Below are positions 8,623 to 13,597 of a DNA stretch of 13,597 bases, piece after piece. Position 1 is the stretch's first letter, and the number at the start of each line of letters is the position of its first letter. The notes beneath the pieces are model-generated. The model saw only the letters and a program-made list of their open reading frames with translations. It was not told the DNA's origin and ran no database searches. Position numbers and translations under genes: made by a program. Source of the stretch: Bacteroidales bacterium (GTDB lineage: Bacteria > Bacteroidota > Bacteroidia > Bacteroidales > WCHB1-69); NCBI GenBank assembly GCA_028684405.1, contig JAQUGA010000048.1, positions 1-13,597 on the forward strand, written 5' to 3'.

Positions 8623-9990
8623 ATGAAAAAACATATATTTACTATCTTTTTGTTGTTTTTTGTTGTTTATTCAACGAATGCACAAGACCGAATGCTAACG
8701 CATATGCATAGCGTTCCACAAGCGAATCAAAACAACCCCGCTTTTACAGTGCCATACAAGTTTTATATCGGTATTCCGGGTCTAAGCTCCGTTAATGTTA
8801 GTTTTCAAAATCCCTTTGCTTATGGAGATGTGGTTAAAAGACGTTCGGATGATTCTTTATATATTGACCCACAATCTTTTTTAAAAACGTTCTCTAAAAA
8901 CAATATAACTTCCCTCGATTTAAAAGAAAATGTCTTGGATTTTGGGTTCAGAGTTAAAAATAATTTTTTCACCTTTACGCAAAGCATTAGAGGAAATTTC
9001 GACTTCTCTTATCCTGAGGATATGTTTGCCTTGCTAATTAATGGAAATACTGCTTTTTTGGATGAAGATAGAGCTTTAGAAATGAAAAAACTTAAGGTTA
9101 ACGCGACTGTTTTTTCCGAATCAGCCATTGGGTATCAAAGAAATTTAACCAACCATATCAATATTGGAATTCGGGCAAAATATTTGCAAGGATTTGCCAA
9201 TGTGAATACAAAAAACTCTTATTTCTATTTGCATACCAATCCAGAAAACTATTTTTTAACTGCAAAAAGCGAGTTTGATGTTTATACAGCGTCTGTTTTT
9301 GACGAGGATGGAAATTTAAACCGCAATGATTTATTTAAAAACCGAGGACTTGCTTTCGACTTTGGAGGAGTCTATCGTTTTTCTGATGATATGGCGGTTG
9401 GTGCCAGTGTTCATGATATCGGGTTCATTCGATGGAATACGAGTCCTCGGCAGTATTCATCGAGTATGGTAAATGATGAATTTACTTTTAGAGGTTTTGA
9501 TTTGAGCCATCTTTTTGCCGGAAACCAAATTAACAGTGGCATTATTCAGGAAGTAGCTGATACATTGACCGACCAATTCATCTTTTCAGATACTGCTCGA
9601 ACTGCCTACACCACCTGGTTAAATCCAAAGGTTTGTTTCGATGCGTATTATGTTTTAAACACACACAATAAATTTGGGGGATATCTTAGAACTGATTTTG
9701 TAAATGGTATGATTCTTCCCTCACTGACGCTTTCTTATCAACGTAGTTTTGGTCGCATTCTGCAACTTGGAGCCTCCTATGGTGTAAGCAAAGCACAATG
9801 GTCAAAGTTGGGGCTTGCTATGTCCGTCAAGTTCGGTCCCTGTCATGGTTTTGTTAGTACGGAAAATGTTTTTTCGTTCAATAATGCTACCAAAATAAAT
9901 AATTATTATCTTCATTTTGGTTTCAATGTTGTCATAGGTAAATGGCGCGAAGCTATGTTGGATAAAAACAAATCATCCATCGATCTTTAA
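8623..9990 (+). CDS. DUF5723-like outer-membrane beta-barrel protein
   Basis: The protein is 455 aa. It has a clear signal peptide with likely cleavage after TNA at residue 20, leaving Gln as the mature first residue, as is common in Bacteroidetes. The mature start contains QANQNNPAF (33-41); an NPA motif near the N-terminus recurs in PorP/SprF-like and DUF5723 barrels. The remainder shows repeated amphipathic strand patterns separated by turns (for example RVKNNFFTFTQSIRGNF and NIGIRAKYLQGF) and near the C-terminus YYLHFGFNVVIGK, then about 18 polar residues. I assign it to the DUF5723 group by overall look, not by a search. It could also be viewed as a distant relative of PorP/SprF, the partners of T9SS type B substrates, but nothing here proves that role. 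It follows the lipoprotein gene by 20 bp. Confidence 0.8.
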   Translation: MKKHIFTIFLLFFVVYSTNAQDRMLTHMHSVPQANQNNPAFTVPYKFYIGIPGLSSVNVSFQNPFAYGDVVKRRSDDSLYIDPQSFLKTFSKNNITSLDLKENVLDFGFRVKNNFFTFTQSIRGNFDFSYPEDMFALLINGNTAFLDEDRALEMKKLKVNATVFSESAIGYQRNLTNHINIGIRAKYLQGFANVNTKNSYFYLHTNPENYFLTAKSEFDVYTASVFDEDGNLNRNDLFKNRGLAFDFGGVYRFSDDMAVGASVHDIGFIRWNTSPRQYSSSMVNDEFTFRGFDLSHLFAGNQINSGIIQEVADTLTDQFIFSDTARTAYTTWLNPKVCFDAYYVLNTHNKFGGYLRTDFVNGMILPSLTLSYQRSFGRILQLGASYGVSKAQWSKLGLAMSVKFGPCHGFVSTENVFSFNNATKINNYYLHFGFNVVIGKWREAMLDKNKSSIDL

Positions 9991-10012
9991 AAACGACAAA
10001 TTTTACAAAATC

Positions 10013-10042
10013 TTTGGCATAGTTATTTCATTCATAATTGTT
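10013..10042 (+). promoter_or_regulatory. Candidate promoter for the repeat protein gene
   Basis: TTTG (10013-10016) is followed after 18 bases by TAATTGTT (10035-10042), a partial match to the Bacteroidetes TAnnTTTG box; TTTG continues at 10041-10044. The distance to the ATG at 10063 allows a leader of about 15 bases. The spacing equals that of the candidate promoter of the malic enzyme gene. The match is imperfect and was found by eye, so it is only suggestive. Confidence 0.25.
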
Positions 10043-10062
10043 TGAGTTTAAAATATTAGATT

Positions 10063-10395
10063 ATGAGAAAATTATTTCCTTTTATTTTTTTTATGACAGC
10101 TGGGTTTTTGTTCGGTCAAAAAGTGTTTTCCGTCGATTATGAAAGTCAGGCCGATATAAAAGTTTTTGTGGTCGATTATGAAAGTCAGGCTGATTTGCTT
10201 GTCTACAAAGTCGAATATTCGAGCCAAGCAGGTCAAAACGATGGCAAATGGTTCTTTGTTGAATATTCGAGTCAGGCTGATAAAAAGATCTATTTTGTGG
10301 ATTACTCCTCTCAAGCTGATTTGAAAATTTTCTTTGTAAAATATTCTAGTCAAGCAGGATGGCGGAACAAAAACAAGATGCAACTGATGTATTAG
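10063..10395 (+). CDS. Secreted six-repeat protein, DUF6150-like
   Basis: The protein is 110 aa. Residues 1-18 form a signal peptide (MRKLFPFIFFMTAGFLFG), so the mature part is exported. Almost all of that part is six copies of a unit of about 13 residues with the core [VIW]-[FY]-x-V-[DEK]-Y-[ES]-S-Q-A-[DG]. Units 1, 2, 4 and 5 end in QAD; units 3 and 6 end in QAG followed by a longer polar linker (QNDGK and WRNKNK). The protein therefore looks like a three-unit block used twice. The pattern matches what I know as DUF6150, a small repeat family common in Bacteroidetes. Function is unknown. It sits 72 bp after the barrel gene on the same strand, with a possible promoter of its own, and is convergent with the T9SS substrate gene. 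The reverse-strand frame over it has no such regularity and is not real. Confidence 0.85.
   Translation: MRKLFPFIFFMTAGFLFGQKVFSVDYESQADIKVFVVDYESQADLLVYKVEYSSQAGQNDGKWFFVEYSSQADKKIYFVDYSSQADLKIFFVKYSSQAGWRNKNKMQLMY
10132..10374 (+). repeat. Tandem coding repeat, six units of mostly 39 bases
   Basis: Units begin at 10132, 10171, 10210, 10258, 10297 and 10336, each with a GT-starting valine codon followed by a codon pair for [DEK]Y. Unit lengths are 39, 39, 48, 39 and 39 bases, with the last running into the unique C-terminus. Units 1 and 2 share the 18 bases GTCGATTATGAAAGTCAG exactly, while the others have drifted at third positions (TATTCGAGC, TACTCCTCT, TATTCTAGT). So the protein repeat is old and kept by selection, with only the first pair still near-identical in DNA. 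Confidence 0.9.
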
Positions 10396-10405
10396 CATTA
10401 AGTGC

Positions 10406-10460
10406 ATTGAATAATCGTCCTCCGATTATCTAAGCTTGTTACTAATCGAAGGACGACAAT
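10406..10460. terminator. Inverted repeat between convergent genes, probable two-way terminator
   Basis: The arm TCGTCCTCCGATTA (10415-10428) pairs with TAATCGAAGGACGA (10443-10456): 13 of 14 positions match, around a 14-base loop. ATTG (10406-10409) and CAAT (10457-10460) could extend the stem beyond a bulge. It lies between the stop of the repeat protein at 10395 and the stop of the T9SS substrate at 10479, which is where a shared terminator is expected. No long T run follows on either strand, so it is not a classic intrinsic terminator. Confidence 0.5.
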
Positions 10461-10478
10461 TCAAAAGGCTATATAAAC

Positions 10479-13289
10479 TTACCGAATAATAGTAAATGTA
10501 CCGGTGTATTCTTTTTCTTCTCCTTTGAAAACATATTTCAAGATGAAGTAGTTTGTTCCATCGGCTGCATTTCTTCCGTCCCAGTCGTTACGATATCCAT
10601 ATTGTTGATAGACTAAATTGCCCCATCTGTTGAAAATTTGCAAAAAGCTATCAGGATATTTTTCAATATTTTTAATAACAAAATAGTCGTTGACACCATC
10701 ATTATTGGGAGTGAAAACATTTGAGAATTGCAAAATATCATCAATAATCCATATTGTTTTATAGGCAGTATCAAGGCATCCATGTTCGGTGCTTACAATA
10801 AGTTCAACATTATATGAATTTTCAGAAGTAAAAGCATGTGAAACATAGGGCAAATCTGATGTGTTGTTATTTCCAGAGGCTGGATCGTCAAAATCCCAAT
10901 TCCAAGCAACAACATTACCTTCTGATTGATCGTCAAACTGAATGGTCCAACTTGGATCATCGCTTTTTTTCACAATCTCAGGATTTGCATCAAATTTAGC
11001 AACCGGTAGCGGGTGAACGGTGATTAAATTTTCGTAAACTCTTGTGCTGTCGCAATTAACAGGCGTTGTAATGGTAAAGCTAATGGTTTGATTTCCGACT
11101 TCTTCAAAAGTATATTGTGGATTTTGTTCGGTTGAAAGTCCGCCATCACCGAAATCCCAGAAAAACTCGTTGCCATCTGTTGGATGAATGCTTTGAAACT
11201 GAACGCTTAATGGCTGACATCCTGCATCTGGAGTATAGGTAATATCAACTGGTGCTTTGGGATTGATTTCAAAAATACTGATGGTATCTTGTTTCTGACA
11301 ACCCAAGAAATCTGTGATTACAATAGTATAGGTTCCAGCATAAATATTTGAGTTTACGGGTCCATCGCTTCCATAAGGCAGCCATGTGAAATTGTATCCC
11401 GGTGTTCCTCCCCAAACTAAAGCAATGGCTTCTCCCGATGGATCGCCAGCACACCAGACATCTGTTTTTGAAAGCGTAATAATAATTTCTGTATTTTGAG
11501 GAATATCAATTTCTTTAAAATCGAGGCAATCGTTGGCATCGGTAACGGTAACTCCATAATCGCCAGCACTAACAAGGAATAAAGTATCACTACTATTCAT
11601 CGTAATGTTTGTATCTCCCGTAGACCAAATAAAGGTAAAGGGAGGAGTTGCATTTATGGCGGTTGCAATCAGCGCTCCGGTTGTGTCTCCGTAGCAGAAA
11701 ACAGTGGTTCCAGATAATACCAATTCCATGGGGAGGTTTGGCGTGATTACGATGGGGTCGATAAGAGTGTCAAAGTTGCCAGCCAATTGTGGGAAAATAT
11801 CTCCAGGAATGTTCGGTTGGAATCCCCCCAATTGCCATGTTCTGTTATACCATGTTATTGGTAAATACCCTAAAGGAATGGTCAAATCAATCAAAGGACC
11901 AATGGTGAAACTTAAATCAATTTCTGGAATTTCAATTTCTGGCATTTGAATGGCGGGTTGGCAAAATTGCTGCATTTGTCCTTCCACTGGAACTTCAAAA
12001 CAGAGTTCGGGAACATAAGCGTGGGTCGAAAACGGAAACGATGGAAGTTCTAATGTAAGTGTGATAGCTTCGATTATTAGCGCAAAAGTGACGCTATCCC
12101 ATGTTTTATTGGTGAACTTATTGGTCATGATGTGGGCTAAATCCAGATTCATATTTGGATAGCCATTGCATGGATATTTGAAATTCAGATGGTTGTCGAC
12201 TTCGAAAAAGATGGTGCTTGCAAAACCCGATCTGACGGTTTCATCATTGTTTGACGGATTTGTTTCGGTATATTCGACAGCAACAGGAAAGCTAACTTTT
12301 GTCCAGATTGTTGGGTCAAAGCTGATGTCTTGAACAAGATAATTCCTTACCCGGAATGATATGTCGAGTAAGTCATAAATCAATAAAATTCCGCCTCCTA
12401 AGTCTACCGTATCTTCTAATGCAGCCAATATTTCATAAACAGAAGAGCCAGGGCCAGAGATAGCCATTAAAAACTGGATAATATCCAACTCGAGATTCAT
12501 ATATGCGCTGTCGCCGTGTGCGTACAAAGTTTTTGTAACAGGATCTATGTAGGAAGTGGTTTCTACATATGGAATAGAAACAACCCCACTAAGGCCTATT
12601 CCACCTAAATTATCAAACACAATGGGCAAAACTTGGGTTTCGCATATTTGAAACTGCCCATTAATTAAACAAGGATAATGAGCAATGCCTGTAAATGTAT
12701 TAATGTCGATAATATTGATGGTTTCTGCTGGGATTTGATAGTCGATAATATCAATGTCTATACACCCAAACATGCAAATTTCGGCAGAAACATCAACGCC
12801 AAAGCCAAAATCAATTCCAAATTCAAATATTCCTTGAACGGGAAAACGTGTGTTTAAGAGCCAATCGTCGAGAACTTCGTATTCAGAATAGATGGTCACG
12901 ATGTCGCCCTGATTAAACTGTTGATCTTCAGGAAATTTTAGGGTTACTTCAATGGGATATTGAACATCAACTTCGCCCCCGTTAAACCCATTATACGAAA
13001 TGTGTGAGCCAAAAAGCAACCACCAGTCAATGCTTATGATGGCACCAAACTGCGCCCCGAATATATCTTGAATGGAGCCTAAATTATTATGTCCAGATTC
13101 GTTTATTTGAAATAAATCAAAATTAAAGTCAATCGTAAAAGCATCGCCTTCTTCCCACATGTTTTGTTGATAGCTTCTGTAAAATATTTCATTGGTGACA
13201 ATTTGCTGAGCTTTTAGAGTATTGCTTGTAAATAGTAAAGCCACAAATAATACAAAATGAACAAGAAATGTTTTTAATATTTTAGACAT
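10479..13289 (-). CDS. T9SS-secreted surface protein with SprB repeats, PKD domains and type B sorting domain
   Basis: The protein is 936 aa and is predicted to be exported by the Sec system and then by the T9SS to the cell surface or medium. A signal peptide (1-27) ends at LKA before QQ. Residues 28 to about 520 match no domain I recognise: they are rich in Ile, Asp and Pro, look beta-stranded, and hold closely spaced cysteines (172/176, 207/216, 430/443). Then come two SprB-type repeats (about 528-588, with FCYGDTTGA and GDYGVTVTDANDC; and about 609-664, with WCAGDPSGE and AGTYTIVITD), and two PKD domains (about 680-760 with WDFGDG at 711-716, and 762-848 with WNWDFDDPASG). The C-terminus (853-936) is the gliding-motility-associated sorting domain: FTPNNDGVND at 859-868, then QIFNRWGNLVY and WDGRNAADGTNYF. 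A possible adhesin; no enzymatic domain is seen. It begins 9 bp after the preceding gene and shares its likely operon. Confidence 0.92.
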   Translation of the reverse strand: MSKILKTFLVHFVLFVALLFTSNTLKAQQIVTNEIFYRSYQQNMWEEGDAFTIDFNFDLFQINESGHNNLGSIQDIFGAQFGAIISIDWWLLFGSHISYNGFNGGEVDVQYPIEVTLKFPEDQQFNQGDIVTIYSEYEVLDDWLLNTRFPVQGIFEFGIDFGFGVDVSAEICMFGCIDIDIIDYQIPAETINIIDINTFTGIAHYPCLINGQFQICETQVLPIVFDNLGGIGLSGVVSIPYVETTSYIDPVTKTLYAHGDSAYMNLELDIIQFLMAISGPGSSVYEILAALEDTVDLGGGILLIYDLLDISFRVRNYLVQDISFDPTIWTKVSFPVAVEYTETNPSNNDETVRSGFASTIFFEVDNHLNFKYPCNGYPNMNLDLAHIMTNKFTNKTWDSVTFALIIEAITLTLELPSFPFSTHAYVPELCFEVPVEGQMQQFCQPAIQMPEIEIPEIDLSFTIGPLIDLTIPLGYLPITWYNRTWQLGGFQPNIPGDIFPQLAGNFDTLIDPIVITPNLPMELVLSGTTVFCYGDTTGALIATAINATPPFTFIWSTGDTNITMNSSDTLFLVSAGDYGVTVTDANDCLDFKEIDIPQNTEIIITLSKTDVWCAGDPSGEAIALVWGGTPGYNFTWLPYGSDGPVNSNIYAGTYTIVITDFLGCQKQDTISIFEINPKAPVDITYTPDAGCQPLSVQFQSIHPTDGNEFFWDFGDGGLSTEQNPQYTFEEVGNQTISFTITTPVNCDSTRVYENLITVHPLPVAKFDANPEIVKKSDDPSWTIQFDDQSEGNVVAWNWDFDDPASGNNNTSDLPYVSHAFTSENSYNVELIVSTEHGCLDTAYKTIWIIDDILQFSNVFTPNNDGVNDYFVIKNIEKYPDSFLQIFNRWGNLVYQQYGYRNDWDGRNAADGTNYFILKYVFKGEEKEYTGTFTIIR

Positions 13290-13298
13290 ATCAAAGGT

Positions 13299-13597
13299 TT
13301 AAAATGTAATACTTAATAAACTTTTCTTTAGCATATCGTGTAAGCTGCTTTTAAGTTCGACAGGATAAGATGCTGAAATCCAAATAGTTTTTAAGTAATC
13401 TCCGGTAAAAAGCATCATTCTCTCGTAATCCTTTTCTTCAATTTGGAGGGATAAATAAATTAAAATTCCAGCCTGATTGTTGGTTGTCATCACCTCTTCC
13501 GATTGAATGAATTTTACACCTTGTGGTTCTAAAACTTCTGGAGTGATGTTTTTGACAGCTAAAAGGTAAACAACTCTCTTTATTTCAGAAATCTGTA
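13299..13597 (-). CDS. Unrecognised protein, C-terminal 98 residues only
   Basis: The frame is open from the right edge to the stop at 13299, giving 98 visible residues; the start lies outside the window. An internal GTG/ATG pair near 13493 would give a 64-aa product, but the frame stays open upstream and reads as normal protein (QISEIKRVVYLLAV...), so this is a truncated longer gene. The visible part has a stretch NQAGILIYLSLQIEE, then MMLFTGDYLKTIWISASYP, and ends in a helix with KSSLHDMLKKSLLSITF. The combination of a strand pair, a YP turn and a C-terminal helix ending in a short strand suggests a small alpha/beta domain, but I do not recognise a family. Only 9 bp separate its stop from the start of the T9SS substrate, so the two are very likely cotranscribed. 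Confidence 0.75.
   Translation of the reverse strand, partial: QISEIKRVVYLLAVKNITPEVLEPQGVKFIQSEEVMTTNNQAGILIYLSLQIEEKDYERMMLFTGDYLKTIWISASYPVELKSSLHDMLKKSLLSITF

Noticed and set aside
10132..10374. CRISPR-like array because of regular 39-base periodicity
   Set aside because: The periodicity is in a coding frame, there are no separate spacers, and the units differ mostly at third codon positions.
10072..10407. A 111-codon minus-strand frame over the repeat protein gene
   Set aside because: Its repeats merely mirror the sense repeats; the plus frame has a signal peptide and a sharp Y-x-S-Q-A core, so it is the coding one.

Overview
The window reads as chromosomal DNA of a member of the Bacteroidota (Bacteroidetes). 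Three things point there. It carries sprA, the outer-membrane translocon of the type IX secretion system (T9SS). It carries a secreted protein with SprB repeats, PKD domains and a gliding-motility-type C-terminal sorting domain. It also carries DUF5723-like and DUF6150-like genes, two families typical of this phylum. The DNA is AT-rich by eye and starts lack clear Shine-Dalgarno sites, which also fits. Genus cannot be told from the window.

Left block (1 to about 6777, minus strand): a malic enzyme, ruvA and sprA in that transcription order. The malic enzyme stop and the ruvA start overlap as ATGA, and sprA begins 29 bp after ruvA. This malic enzyme-ruvA-sprA order is, to my knowledge, recurrent in Bacteroidetes. 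sprA runs off the left edge with 1565 codons visible. Its best start is a TTG, because only that start gives a signal peptide.

Middle block (7007 to 10395, plus strand): a predicted lipoprotein of 531 aa, an outer-membrane beta-barrel protein of the DUF5723 type 20 bp downstream, and after a 72-bp gap a 110-aa secreted protein built almost wholly from six short repeats (DUF6150-like). A 229-bp AT-rich intergenic region separates this block from the divergent malic enzyme gene. The lipoprotein and barrel look like partners at the outer membrane; their job is unknown.

Right block (10479 to 13597, minus strand): the 936-aa multidomain T9SS substrate, preceded by only 9 bp by the 3' end of an unrecognised gene that continues past the right edge. 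The convergent junction at 10396 to 10478 holds an imperfect inverted repeat that probably ends transcription from both sides.

How they fit: SprA would carry the 936-aa protein across the outer membrane, guided by its type B sorting domain. The other envelope proteins all have export signals, so most of the window concerns the cell surface. No RNA genes, insertion sequences or CRISPR arrays were seen.
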